A stretch of DNA of 64,000 nucleotides, taken from Paenalkalicoccus suaedae (lineage in GTDB: Bacteria; Bacillota; Bacilli; Bacillales; Salisediminibacteriaceae). Where the stretch lies: the NCBI RefSeq assembly GCF_006965545.2, contig NZ_CP041372.2:1674001-1738000 (forward strand). The letters are read 5' to 3'. Shown piece by piece: positions 14,572 through 23,881 of this stretch. The notes beneath the pieces were generated by a model that made no database searches, was not told the DNA's origin, and worked only from the letters and a program-made list of their open reading frames with translations. The position numbers and the translations under genes are program-made. How positions within the stretch are numbered: position 1 is the stretch's first letter; every line of letters begins with the position of its first letter.

Positions 14572-17346
14572 ATGAGTCGCTTTGTTGTCCTTGACTTAGA
14601 GACGACGGGAGTATCACATAAAAAGGGAGATCGAATTATTCAGCTTGCATATTCGATTGTAGAAGATAACCGTATTGTTGATCGATATGCAACGTATTTG
14701 AACCCTAAGCGAGATATACCTCCGTTCATTAAACAATTGACACAAATTACAGATGCACACGTTACAGATGCACCTGAGTTTGATGAAGTTGCACCTAAGC
14801 TACTGCGGGATTTAGAGGGTGCTTATTTTGTTGCGCACAATTCTGATTTTGATTTAGGATTTATGAATGAAGCGCTTGAAGACGCTGGTTACAATCCATA
14901 CATGGGACCTGTTTTAGATACAGTAGAATTAAGTAGAATTGCTTTTCCGACAGAAGAAAGCTTTCGTCTAACGGAACTTAGTGACCGATTTAATATGGAT
15001 CACGAGAATCCTCATCGGGCAGATAGTGATGCGGAGGCAACCGCTATTTTATTAATAGAAATTTTTGATCGATTGAGAGCCCTGCCCAAACAAACGTTAA
15101 AGGAGCTTTGTGAGTTTGCGCCTCTTTTTAGAAGTGACTGCGAGAGAATTTTACACAGCTTTTACGTGGAGGCAGATGAGAAGATAGAGGGGCTTGAAGA
15201 ATACCGAGGTCTCGTTATTCGCAAGAAAGGGACGCATATTCCTGTCGAACGAGACTTACAAACGTTTGAAGAATTAATGGAGCAATCTTTCCGTTCAGAC
15301 AATGTGCCTTTACAAGGTTTTGAACGTAGACTCGGACAAGAGGAAATGATGAGCTTTATTCATGAGACGTTGCAAGCCGATAAAATTGGTCTTATTGAAG
15401 CGGGGACTGGAACTGGGAAATCGCTAGGTTACTTAGTACCAGCCATTATTGACGCTGTAACACGCGAGCAACCGGTTGTGATTTCAACCGAAACGATCCA
15501 GCTCCAAGAGCAGTTATTAAAAAAAGAAATTCCGGTTCTTGAGGATATTTTACCTTTTACCGTCAAAACCGCTCTCTTAAAAGGACGCTCTCACTACTTA
15601 TGCTTGCATAAGTTTGAGGACGCTCTTGCATTAAAGCAATCGTTAACGTATGAAAAAGTCATTTCATTAGCCCAGCTTTTAGTATGGTTAACGGAAACAG
15701 ATACAGGTGACGCTGAGGAATTAAACTTAGCTTCGTCTTCGGATAGGCTTTGGAGTGAGCTACAAAGTGATGGTATAGCTTGTATCGATCCATCATCACC
15801 ATGGTTCTCGCGATGCTTTTATCAGCGCGCTAAGCTTGCGGCGAAGCACGCAGATTTGATCATTACGAATCATGCTTTATTGTTAACGGATGTGACGCTT
15901 AGTCACCAGGTGATCCCTTCAAGTGAAACGATTATTATTGATGAGGCACATCATCTAGAAGAGACTGCGACGAAGCAGTTCGGTAAACGGTTAGACTATG
16001 CGGCACTTGCTCAAGTGATCAATCAGTTTACAGTAAAGGAATCTCTATTTACAGCATGGCTTCATCGAGAAATCCCTCATTACCAAGATGTCATTGAGCG
16101 CTTAAAGGATGTGCAACAGGAGTGGGCAGACCTTTACTATAAGCTTTATCAGTATGGTACGAGAGGGAAAGTGGGTAAGGAAGACACCGGACGTAATTCA
16201 AAGGTTATTCACAAAACAGAGGCAAGTTGGACAGGTGTCGATGATATTGCACGTAGATGCGACGCTATTTTACGTGAGAGTATAAACGAGTTGATAGAGC
16301 TTTCTGAACTCCTTGATACGGACCAAAATAAACAAAGCTTCCAGCGTGAGATCGATCAATTTAACCGCTATTTGAGTGATCTTGAAGACGTGTATGCCCT
16401 GTTCACGAGTATTTTCTTGCAAATAGAAGAGGGTACGGTGTATTGGCTAGAAGTGGATGGGAAAGGCCCTAAGCAGTCTGGTGTCGTCTATACGAGCCCT
16501 GTGGACGTGTCGGACCTACTTGCGGACAGCTTCTTTCGTAAAAAGAAACGCGTCATATTAACGTCGGCGACGCTCACGGTGAATAAATCTTTTGATTATA
16601 TGATGCAAACATTAGGACTGCTTGATTTTGATGTCGTGACGAAGCAGGTTGAATCGCCCTTTAATTGGGAGGATCAAGCAAAGCTTTATGTTCCAACGGA
16701 TATGCCACTGATTCAAGAAGTGGGAGATCAAGCGTATGTGGAGGCGTTAGCGTTACAGGTTTACCGGATCGCCCAGGCATCAGAGGGAAAGATGCTCGTA
16801 TTATTTACTTCTTATGAGATGCTAAGACGAGCGCATGAGCTTTTAGTTGATTTATTGGATGAAACATATACGATCATCGGACAGGGTATTCATTCTAGAA
16901 GTAGGACACGCCTCACGAAGAACTTTCAGCAGGTAGATAAAGCCATTTTACTTGGTACTAGTAGCTTTTGGGAGGGTGTAGACATTCCTGGCGAGGATTT
17001 AAGTGTACTTGTTATGGCCAGACTACCGTTTAGTCCGCCAAACGACCCTGTTTTCCAAGCTAAATCTGATCGTTTTAAAGAAAACGGATCATCGCCTTTT
17101 ATGAAGCTAGCTTTGCCACAGGCTATCCTACGCTTCAAACAAGGATTCGGCAGGTTAATTCGTAGAAAGACAGACCGTGGCGCTGTCATCGTATTAGATA
17201 GACGAATTGTAACAACAAGGTACGGCTCACAGTTTGTGAGGTCTCTTCCTGTTCCACTTCGAGAAAAATCGATGGCAGATATTGAAGACGAGCTGGCTAC
17301 ATTTTTACAAGCATCGGAGGTAACGCATGGAAACACTCATTCATAA
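14572..17346 (+). CDS. dinG: DinG-family helicase/exonuclease
   Basis: A protein of 924 residues joining an N-terminal DnaQ-like 3'-5' exonuclease to an XPD/DinG-type superfamily 2 helicase. Exonuclease motif I is DLETTG (D8, E10). The Walker A GTGTGKS is near 279-285 and the DEAH box near 456. The fused layout is the Gram-positive form; the S. aureus homologue was reported to act as a nuclease with poor helicase activity. Only three Cys lie in the region where E. coli DinG binds its Fe-S cluster, so a cluster is unlikely. The end overlaps the next gene by 20 nt. Confidence 0.92.
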   Translation: MSRFVVLDLETTGVSHKKGDRIIQLAYSIVEDNRIVDRYATYLNPKRDIPPFIKQLTQITDAHVTDAPEFDEVAPKLLRDLEGAYFVAHNSDFDLGFMNEALEDAGYNPYMGPVLDTVELSRIAFPTEESFRLTELSDRFNMDHENPHRADSDAEATAILLIEIFDRLRALPKQTLKELCEFAPLFRSDCERILHSFYVEADEKIEGLEEYRGLVIRKKGTHIPVERDLQTFEELMEQSFRSDNVPLQGFERRLGQEEMMSFIHETLQADKIGLIEAGTGTGKSLGYLVPAIIDAVTREQPVVISTETIQLQEQLLKKEIPVLEDILPFTVKTALLKGRSHYLCLHKFEDALALKQSLTYEKVISLAQLLVWLTETDTGDAEELNLASSSDRLWSELQSDGIACIDPSSPWFSRCFYQRAKLAAKHADLIITNHALLLTDVTLSHQVIPSSETIIIDEAHHLEETATKQFGKRLDYAALAQVINQFTVKESLFTAWLHREIPHYQDVIERLKDVQQEWADLYYKLYQYGTRGKVGKEDTGRNSKVIHKTEASWTGVDDIARRCDAILRESINELIELSELLDTDQNKQSFQREIDQFNRYLSDLEDVYALFTSIFLQIEEGTVYWLEVDGKGPKQSGVVYTSPVDVSDLLADSFFRKKKRVILTSATLTVNKSFDYMMQTLGLLDFDVVTKQVESPFNWEDQAKLYVPTDMPLIQEVGDQAYVEALALQVYRIAQASEGKMLVLFTSYEMLRRAHELLVDLLDETYTIIGQGIHSRSRTRLTKNFQQVDKAILLGTSSFWEGVDIPGEDLSVLVMARLPFSPPNDPVFQAKSDRFKENGSSPFMKLALPQAILRFKQGFGRLIRRKTDRGAVIVLDRRIVTTRYGSQFVRSLPVPLREKSMADIEDELATFLQASEVTHGNTHS

Positions 17347-18613
17347 CGTGACCATATATGGCGAAGAGGCTCCTTTTTATGGGTACATGACGATAAAGGA
17401 TGACACGATCCAATCGATCGGAAAAGGTGATGTATCAAGAGAAATGATGAAAGGAGCTCTTAAGATCGATGGGAAAGGGAAATGGCTTATTCCTGGTCTT
17501 ATCAATACACACGGTCATATCGGCAGCTCTTTTTTGAGAGGGGCAGGAGATGACCTTCCACTGCAAACGTGGCTACAAACAGTTATGTGGCCAAATGAAG
17601 CAAAGTTTGACCGCGAGACGGTTTTAGCAGCTGCAGAATTAAGCATGATCGAAATGATTCGCTCAGGTACAACGACTTTTTTAGACTTTTATCATTTAGC
17701 CATGCCAGATGTTGCAGAACTCATACTTGATCGAGGTGTGAAGGGAGTGTTGGGGAGAGGAATGATTGGTCTATGCTCAAAAGAAGAACAGGATCAAAAG
17801 CTTCAAGACTCTTTATCCTTATATGATACGTATCACGGTGCAGACAATGGACGGGTTTCCGTCGTTTTAGCACCTCACGCGCCTTACACGTGCCCACCTG
17901 ATTTTTTAAAGCGTATCGCCGATGCTGCGAATAATAGAGGCATCCTTCTTCACACGCACTGCGCAGAATCATATAAAGAGGTAGAAGATTCGTATAAAGA
18001 ATTTGGGATGCATCCTATTAAGCAGCTTGAATCGATCGGCTTTTTTGAACAGCCAGCACTTCTCGCGCACGTTGTACATGCGTCAGAGGAGGAGCTTGAG
18101 ATTCTATCAAAAAATGATGTCAGAGTATCTCATAATCTCATCTCAAACTTAAAGCTGGGATCAGGAATTGCTCCACTTCCTGCTATGCTAGAAAAGGGGA
18201 TAACGGTTGGTCTAGGGACAGACTCAACGGCAAGTAATAATACCCTTGATTTGTTTGAAGAGCTTCGAATGACAGCGCTCGTTCATAAAGGTGTTGCAAT
18301 GGATCCAACTAAGATAACGGCAAATCAGGCGTTTAAACTTGCTACTTCTGAAGGTGCAAAAGCAGTAGGCTTGTCTGACACAGGCGTGATAAAAGAAGGC
18401 TATAAAGCAGACTTTGTTTTAATTGATCCAAATAAGCCTCATCTTTTCCCAAATGAACGGATGCATTCCCATCTTGTTTATGCCGTTAAAAGCACAGATG
18501 TGACAGATGTATTTATTCACGGGAAGCAGGTCATGAAGGATCAGCAGCTTACGACAATTGATCAAGAAAAGGTTCTTGCAGATTGTCGAAATCAGCTGTC
18601 CAAGCTCATGTAA
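17327..18613 (+). CDS. Amidohydrolase, MtaD-like (methylthioadenosine / S-adenosylhomocysteine deaminase)
   Basis: A metal-dependent amidohydrolase of 428 residues. Metal ligands are visible as NTHGH (60-64), HTHCAES (about 207-213) and GTDSTASNN (about 297-305). The closest characterised group is MtaD/SsnA/AtzB-like deaminases acting on methylthioadenosine or S-adenosylhomocysteine; this substrate is inferred from family resemblance. The ATG lies inside the end of dinG behind GGAGG, so the two genes are coupled. In B. subtilis this gene is absent between dinG and ypmA. Confidence 0.8.
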   Translation: METLIHNVTIYGEEAPFYGYMTIKDDTIQSIGKGDVSREMMKGALKIDGKGKWLIPGLINTHGHIGSSFLRGAGDDLPLQTWLQTVMWPNEAKFDRETVLAAAELSMIEMIRSGTTTFLDFYHLAMPDVAELILDRGVKGVLGRGMIGLCSKEEQDQKLQDSLSLYDTYHGADNGRVSVVLAPHAPYTCPPDFLKRIADAANNRGILLHTHCAESYKEVEDSYKEFGMHPIKQLESIGFFEQPALLAHVVHASEEELEILSKNDVRVSHNLISNLKLGSGIAPLPAMLEKGITVGLGTDSTASNNTLDLFEELRMTALVHKGVAMDPTKITANQAFKLATSEGAKAVGLSDTGVIKEGYKADFVLIDPNKPHLFPNERMHSHLVYAVKSTDVTDVFIHGKQVMKDQQLTTIDQEKVLADCRNQLSKLM

Positions 18614-18656
18614 TCCTATGGTAAGATAGGTTAATAAGGTCGAAAGGAGACTGTTT

Positions 18657-18830
18657 ATGGAGAATGATAAAATCCGTTTGCTGAGCACAGTCAAGGTCGC
18701 GAAGCATGAGGATACGTATAAACTTGTAGATGCCCTAAATAGAACGCTTAAGGATCGTGATTTGATGTTTGGTCTTTCGCTTGATGAGAAGGATAAGGAT
18801 CAAATGATTTTTTCGATCTATGAGACGTAA
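18657..18830 (+). CDS. ypmA: YpmA, short conserved protein (DUF4264)
   Basis: A 57-residue gene beginning MENDKIRLLSTVKVAK, behind AAAGGAG. Its place directly before ypmB and its length match B. subtilis YpmA. It is acidic and soluble, with no recognisable catalytic motif. Function unknown. Confidence 0.85.
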   Translation: MENDKIRLLSTVKVAKHEDTYKLVDALNRTLKDRDLMFGLSLDEKDKDQMIFSIYET

Positions 18831-18840
18831 GGAGTAACGA

Positions 18841-19431
18841 ATGAAAGCATGGATTATCGCTATCGCGATTATACTAGTCGTATTAGTTGGAGCAGGAGTT
18901 TATAGTACTTTTAACCTTGCTAATTCACCTTTAGAAGCTAGAGAAAACGAGGCGCTGCGCCTTGCTCAGGCATCCTATGAGATTGATGAAGTGACAGATA
19001 TTGTGTTTTATCATGGAACGACACCTTACCAGGTCATTGATGCAGTAGTTGCAGGAGAGCCCACGTATATTTGGGTGGAAGAGCTTATTGATGAGACAGA
19101 TGAAGATATCGAAATCCAAGATAATATGGATAATGAGGTATCAAATGAAGTAGAGGAAGCTAATGAGGAAGCTAGCTTGGAAGAAGCAGAACAGCGCGAG
19201 CCTACGATCTTTGCATTTGCTCATGCAGATGGACTAACGGCAGAAGAAGCGCTAGAGCGTGTCGACGCTGACATCATGGAAGTTCGATCTGTAAAGCTTG
19301 GCGCTATTTCCTCTGTTCCTATTTATGAGATTCACTACGAGGATTCACAAAATCGATTAGGCTACTACTTTATTGATTTTGAATCCGGAGATTACTTGCG
19401 TCAGTACCAGTTATCTAAAAATCCATCTTAA
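18841..19431 (+). CDS. ypmB: YpmB, membrane-anchored PepSY-like protein
   Basis: A protein of 196 residues with a single N-terminal membrane helix (about 3-24) and an outer domain with two PepSY-like halves split by a very acidic insert (about 85-118, EEANEEASLEEAEQ). Position between ypmA and aspB fits YpmB (DUF5590). The acidic insert is longer than I expect for the family. Function unknown. It starts 10 nt after ypmA, with AAGGAG as ribosome site, so the two are cotranscribed. Confidence 0.85.
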   Translation: MKAWIIAIAIILVVLVGAGVYSTFNLANSPLEARENEALRLAQASYEIDEVTDIVFYHGTTPYQVIDAVVAGEPTYIWVEELIDETDEDIEIQDNMDNEVSNEVEEANEEASLEEAEQREPTIFAFAHADGLTAEEALERVDADIMEVRSVKLGAISSVPIYEIHYEDSQNRLGYYFIDFESGDYLRQYQLSKNPS

Positions 19432-19448
19432 TTAAAGGAGCTGTAAAC

Positions 19449-20630
19449 ATGAAATTTTCTCCAAAAGTAGAATCAATCACCCCATCCACTACACTAGCGA
19501 TTACGGCGAAAGCGAAGGAGCTTCGAGACGCTGGTCATGACGTAATTGGACTAGGCGCAGGAGAACCTGACTTTAATACACCAACATATATTATCGAAGC
19601 AAGCTATCAGGCTATGCTTGCTGGTGCGACAAAATACACGCCAGCCGCAGGACTACCTGCATTAAAACAAGCGATCATTGAGAAATTCAAAACCGATCAA
19701 GGGCTTGACTACGCTGCTGATGAAATTATTGTGTCTACAGGAGCAAAGCATGCACTATCATCTATCTTCCAAACAATTTTGCAAGATGATGATGAAGTGA
19801 TCATTCCAACTCCTTATTGGGTAAGCTATCCAGAGCAAGTTAAAATCGCTGGTGGAGTTCCTGTTTTTGTAGAGGGGAAAGAGGAGAATTCATTTAAAAT
19901 TTCTCCCGAGCAACTAAAGCAGTCTATTACAGACAAAACTCGAGCTGTTATTATCAACTCGCCTTCTAATCCAACAGGTATGGTGTATACGAGAGAAGAG
20001 CTTGAGGCAATTGGTCAAGTTTGTATCGATCACAACATTTTAATTGTATCTGACGAAATTTACGAGAAGCTTTTGTATGATGGCGCAACGCACGTCTCGA
20101 TCGCGGAGATTTCACCGGAGCTGAAGGAATTAACGTTAGTGGTCAATGGAGTGTCTAAATCTCATTCTATGACAGGATGGAGAATTGGGTATACAGCTGG
20201 TCGCAAGGATATTATTAAAAAGATGGCGAATTTAGCAAGCCATACGACATCTAACCCTGCTGTAATGGCTCAGCATGGTGCGATTGCTGCTTATACGAAA
20301 GAGGATGGCTCTGTAGAAATGATGCGTGAAGCATTCGAAGAACGATTAAATACGGTTTACACAAAGCTTCAAGCAATTGACGGATTCTCTTGTTTAAAGC
20401 CTACAGGAGCATTTTACTTGTTCCCTAACGTACGTGAAGCTGTCGAAAAGAGCCCATATAATACGACGGATGAATGGGTAGAGGCGCTACTAGAAGAAGC
20501 AAAGGTAGCTGTCGTTCCTGGAAGCGGATTTGGAGCTGACGATAATATCCGTCTATCTTATGCAACAAACCTAGAAAGCTTTGAAGAAGCACTGAGCCGT
20601 ATTGAAAGCTTTGTAAAAAGCTATCAATAG
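19449..20630 (+). CDS. aspB: Aspartate aminotransferase
   Basis: PLP-dependent class I aminotransferase of 393 residues that interconverts aspartate and oxaloacetate. The Schiff-base lysine is K237 in NGVSKSHSMTGWR; other landmarks are GAGEPDF (36-42) and INSPSNPTG (about 170-178). The order aspB-asnS is the same as in B. subtilis. AAAGGAG precedes the ATG. asnS, next downstream, has its own promoter. Confidence 0.95.
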   Translation: MKFSPKVESITPSTTLAITAKAKELRDAGHDVIGLGAGEPDFNTPTYIIEASYQAMLAGATKYTPAAGLPALKQAIIEKFKTDQGLDYAADEIIVSTGAKHALSSIFQTILQDDDEVIIPTPYWVSYPEQVKIAGGVPVFVEGKEENSFKISPEQLKQSITDKTRAVIINSPSNPTGMVYTREELEAIGQVCIDHNILIVSDEIYEKLLYDGATHVSIAEISPELKELTLVVNGVSKSHSMTGWRIGYTAGRKDIIKKMANLASHTTSNPAVMAQHGAIAAYTKEDGSVEMMREAFEERLNTVYTKLQAIDGFSCLKPTGAFYLFPNVREAVEKSPYNTTDEWVEALLEEAKVAVVPGSGFGADDNIRLSYATNLESFEEALSRIESFVKSYQ

Positions 20631-20631
20631 G

Positions 20632-20659
20632 TTGTAAAAGACAAAAGGTTCGCTATAAT
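20632..20659 (+). promoter_or_regulatory. Putative promoter of asnS
   Basis: TTGTAA (20632-20637) and a perfect TATAAT (20654-20659) are 16 nt apart, 40 nt before the asnS start. No T-box sequence is visible in the short leader. Confidence 0.55.
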
Positions 20660-20698
20660 AAAAGACGAAACTTGATATAGAAACGCGGAGGTTATACT

Positions 20699-21988
20699 GT
20701 GAAAACTACGATTAAAGAGATTGGTAAACACGTCGAACAATCAGTAACGATTGGCGGCTGGCTAGCAAATAAACGTTCAAGCGGAAAGATTGCCTTCCTT
20801 CAGCTACGAGACGGCACGGGCTTCATACAAGGAGTTGTCGTAAAAGCAGAGGTAGGGGAAGAAACATTTAAGCTTGCAAAAGAATTGACGCAGGAAAGCT
20901 CTGTATACGTAACGGGTATCGTACGCGCGGATGATCGTGCACCGTCTGGCTTTGAGCTTACGGTAACAGGTATCGAGCTTATTCATGAAGCTGTAGATTA
21001 TCCAATTACTCCTAAGGAGCACGGAACGGAGTTCTTAATGGATCACCGCCACCTATGGTTACGTTCGAAGAGACAGCATGCAATCATGCGTATACGTAAC
21101 GAAATCATTCGCGCTACATACGAATTCTTTAACGAACAAGGATTTGTTAAAGTGGATCCTCCAATTTTAACTGGAAGCTCAGCGGAAGGAACGACAAACC
21201 TTTTCCACACGAAATATTTTGATGAGGATGCGTACCTTTCTCAGAGTGGACAACTGTATATGGAAGCAGCTGCGATGGCGCTCGGCAAAGTATTCTCCTT
21301 TGGTCCTACTTTCCGTGCGGAAAAGTCAAAGACACGTCGTCACTTAATCGAATTCTGGATGATTGAGCCTGAGATGGCATTTATGGACCACGAAGAGAGC
21401 CTGCAAGTACAGGAGAACTATGTGTCGTCTATTATCCAATCTGTATTAAAGAACTGTGAGCAGGAGCTAAAAGCGTTAGAGCGTGATACAGCGAAGCTTG
21501 AGGCAATTAAAGCGCCCTTCCCACGTATATCTTATGATGATGCGATTTCTTTCTTACAGGAAAAAGGCTATGAAATCGAGTGGGGAGAAGACTTTGGAGC
21601 TCCTCACGAAACAGCTATTGCAGAAGCACATGACAAGCCAGTATTCATTACAAACTATCCAAAGGACATTAAAGCATTCTACATGAAGCCTCATCCTGAG
21701 CGTGATGACGTTGTCTTATGTGCCGATCTAATTGCTCCTGAAGGCTATGGAGAAATTATTGGTGGAAGTCAGCGAATTGACGATGCAGAGCTTCTAAAAG
21801 AGCGTTATGATGAGCATAACCTATCAGAGGATGCGTACGGTTGGTACTTAGACCTTCGTCGCTACGGATCTGTTCCTCACTCTGGATTTGGTCTTGGCTT
21901 AGAGCGCACGGTCGCATGGATTAGTGGTACGGAGCACGTTCGCGAAACAATCCCGTTCCCACGTTTATTAAATCGTCTGTACCCTTAA
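20699..21988 (+). CDS. asnS: Asparaginyl-tRNA synthetase
   Basis: Class IIb synthetase of 429 residues. The N-terminal OB-fold for anticodon binding spans about 1-105, followed by the catalytic core: motif 2 ([19 protein letters not shown], about 210-228) and motif 3 ([15 protein letters not shown], about 396-410). It starts at GTG 20699 behind CGGAGG. A strong terminator follows. Confidence 0.96.
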   Translation: MKTTIKEIGKHVEQSVTIGGWLANKRSSGKIAFLQLRDGTGFIQGVVVKAEVGEETFKLAKELTQESSVYVTGIVRADDRAPSGFELTVTGIELIHEAVDYPITPKEHGTEFLMDHRHLWLRSKRQHAIMRIRNEIIRATYEFFNEQGFVKVDPPILTGSSAEGTTNLFHTKYFDEDAYLSQSGQLYMEAAAMALGKVFSFGPTFRAEKSKTRRHLIEFWMIEPEMAFMDHEESLQVQENYVSSIIQSVLKNCEQELKALERDTAKLEAIKAPFPRISYDDAISFLQEKGYEIEWGEDFGAPHETAIAEAHDKPVFITNYPKDIKAFYMKPHPERDDVVLCADLIAPEGYGEIIGGSQRIDDAELLKERYDEHNLSEDAYGWYLDLRRYGSVPHSGFGLGLERTVAWISGTEHVRETIPFPRLLNRLYP

Positions 21989-22011
21989 TAGCTGGTTGAT
22001 GTTATATTTTT

Positions 22012-22045
22012 GGGCAGTCTCATCTTTTTTGAGACAGCCCTTTTC
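22012..22045 (+). terminator. Terminator of asnS
   Basis: GGGCAGTCTCA (22012-22022) pairs with TGAGACAGCCC (22030-22040), followed by TTTT. Confidence 0.88.
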
Positions 22046-22083
22046 TGTCTAAAGAAGGTAACTAACCTAGAAAGAGAGAGATC

Positions 22084-22764
22084 ATGATGAAGAAAGGACT
22101 ATCGTTATTCACGGAAGCACCGTTCACCCTTCCAGGAGTATTCTTTCGTTCCTATAAGCAGCTAGGACTGACAGACTCTCAATTTTTAGTGCTATTGCAC
22201 ATTCATCAGTTTCATCACGAGAATCATTTTTTCCCAACACCAACTGATTTGTGTGAAAGAATGACGTTAACTGAGAATGAATGTACAACGGTACTAAAGC
22301 AACTGCTAAAAAGTCAGTTCATAAAAATTGAAGAGCAGGTAGCAGATAAGATCGAAGAAACAATTCAAATAGCTCCACTGTTTGAGCGAATGTATGAGCT
22401 CGCTGCAGCGGAGCAGGAAGAGAAGACTGCAACCTCAACGAAGGAGCTTGAAGGAAAGCTATTCCAGTCGTTTGAAGAGGAATTTGCACGACCTTTAACA
22501 CCAATGGAGGCAGAGATGATCTCCATGTGGTTAGATGATGATAAGCACGATGTGACGATGATTCAGGCCGCTCTTCGAGAGGCCGTGCTATCGTCGAAGC
22601 TTAACTTCCGCTATATTGACCGCATCCTGCACGAATGGAAGCGAAAAAACATACGAACAACTGGGGATGCGAAAGAGCACAGTGCAAACTTTAGAAAAAA
22701 GGCTCCTAAAGTTGGACAGGCTAAACCAAGACCAAGCTACAATTGGCTTGAGGGAGGGAGATAG
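22084..22764 (+). CDS. dnaD: DNA replication initiation protein DnaD
   Basis: Primosomal protein of 226 residues that acts after DnaA in loading the replicative helicase and in PriA-dependent restart. It has an N-terminal winged-helix domain (about 20-95) and a C-terminal DnaD/DnaB domain (about 130-200, SFEEEFARPLTPMEAEMISMWL). Two adjacent ATGs (22084, 22087) are possible starts. It is followed after 2 nt by nth, as in B. subtilis. Confidence 0.94.
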   Translation: MMKKGLSLFTEAPFTLPGVFFRSYKQLGLTDSQFLVLLHIHQFHHENHFFPTPTDLCERMTLTENECTTVLKQLLKSQFIKIEEQVADKIEETIQIAPLFERMYELAAAEQEEKTATSTKELEGKLFQSFEEEFARPLTPMEAEMISMWLDDDKHDVTMIQAALREAVLSSKLNFRYIDRILHEWKRKNIRTTGDAKEHSANFRKKAPKVGQAKPRPSYNWLEGGR

Positions 22765-22766
22765 CT

Positions 22767-23417
22767 GTGCTTACGAAGGTACAAATAAGACATGTTTTAG
22801 ATACGATGACGGAGATGTTTCCTGACGCTGAGTGTGAGCTTACGCATAGTAATCCATTTGAGCTGACGATTGCTGTTTTACTCTCTGCACAAGCGACAGA
22901 TGCATTAGTAAACAAGGTGACGCCAGGATTATTTGAGAAGTATAAAACGCCAGAAGATTACTTATCCGTGCCACTTGAGGAGCTAGAGCAGGATATTAGA
23001 CGAATTGGCTTATTTCGCAGTAAAGCGAAAAATATTCAAAAACTTTGCAGGTCTTTAATTGATGACTACGGTGGCGTGATTCCACAGGAGCGAGATGAGC
23101 TCGTAAAGCTTGCTGGTGTTGGTCGAAAGACAGCAAATGTCGTGACTTCAGTAGCATTTGGTGAGCCTGCCATAGCCGTAGATACGCACGTAGAAAGAGT
23201 AAGTAAACGTCTTGCTCTATGCAGGTGGAAGGACTCTGTTTTAGAAGTAGAGAAGACCCTTATGCGAAAAATCCCTAGAGATGAGTGGTCTGATACGCAT
23301 CATCGTATGATCTTTTTTGGCAGATATCACTGTAAGGCTCAGTCGCCAAGATGCACCGAGTGCCCTTTATTAGATCTTTGCCGTGAGGGAAAGAAACGAG
23401 TGAAGGTGACGGGGTAG
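22767..23417 (+). CDS. nth: Endonuclease III
   Basis: DNA glycosylase/AP lyase for oxidised pyrimidines in base excision repair, 216 residues. The helix-hairpin-helix LAGVGRKTANVV holds the catalytic Lys (about K121); the catalytic Asp is in AVDTHVERVS (about D139). The 4Fe-4S cluster ligands have the standard C-X6-C-X2-C-X5-C spacing near the C-terminus. GTG start, with GGAGGGAG inside the end of dnaD. Confidence 0.96.
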   Translation: MLTKVQIRHVLDTMTEMFPDAECELTHSNPFELTIAVLLSAQATDALVNKVTPGLFEKYKTPEDYLSVPLEELEQDIRRIGLFRSKAKNIQKLCRSLIDDYGGVIPQERDELVKLAGVGRKTANVVTSVAFGEPAIAVDTHVERVSKRLALCRWKDSVLEVEKTLMRKIPRDEWSDTHHRMIFFGRYHCKAQSPRCTECPLLDLCREGKKRVKVTG

Positions 23418-23421
23418 ATTC

Positions 23422-23823
23422 ATGGAGAATTGGCGCTTAGTAAATAAATCAACGTTTGAAGAAGTACTAAGTCAGTTTGAGTTTTCTTCTACTTTAAAGG
23501 ATGCTAGAATTAGCTTTTTTACTAGGATGAATAGTAAAGTGGTTGAGCTTGGTATGTTATTAAAGCAAGATCTTAATGCGTATTCACTTCAATTAGAGCG
23601 CGCTGTTATTGAGCTTGACCTTTTTCTATTGCTTTTAGAAAAAAAAGATGTTTCAGGACTAACTGTTGAAGAGCTTTTTAATAATCATAAAAAGTGTGAG
23701 CCTTTAAACTATCACGAAAGGCTGTCTTACGTTTTACAAAACCGCAGCCATTTTTCAAGCCTACGAACGTTTAAAGGAATGCTTGATGAAACAAAAAAGA
23801 AGTCTGCTGTTATAGTGCGTTAA
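23422..23823 (+). CDS. ypoC: YpoC-like protein
   Basis: A soluble, helical protein of 133 residues in the place of ypoC between nth and ponA. The segment KCEPLNYHERLSYVLQNRSHF fits my recollection of the YpoC family, which has no assigned function. It begins 4 nt after nth, so it is part of the dnaD-nth operon. Confidence 0.75.
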   Translation: MENWRLVNKSTFEEVLSQFEFSSTLKDARISFFTRMNSKVVELGMLLKQDLNAYSLQLERAVIELDLFLLLLEKKDVSGLTVEELFNNHKKCEPLNYHERLSYVLQNRSHFSSLRTFKGMLDETKKKSAVIVR

Positions 23824-23831
23824 CGATACAA

Positions 23832-23881
23832 AAAGCGAGGCAGGATGATCACATGCGTGATCTCTTGCCTCGCTTTTTTGA
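23832..23881. terminator. Bidirectional terminator between ypoC and ponA
   Basis: AAAGCGAGGCA and GATCAC pair with GTGATC and TGCCTCGCTTT; A and T runs on the two sides let it serve both convergent genes. This short convergent gap (58 nt) holds no 21-bp repeat array. Confidence 0.88.
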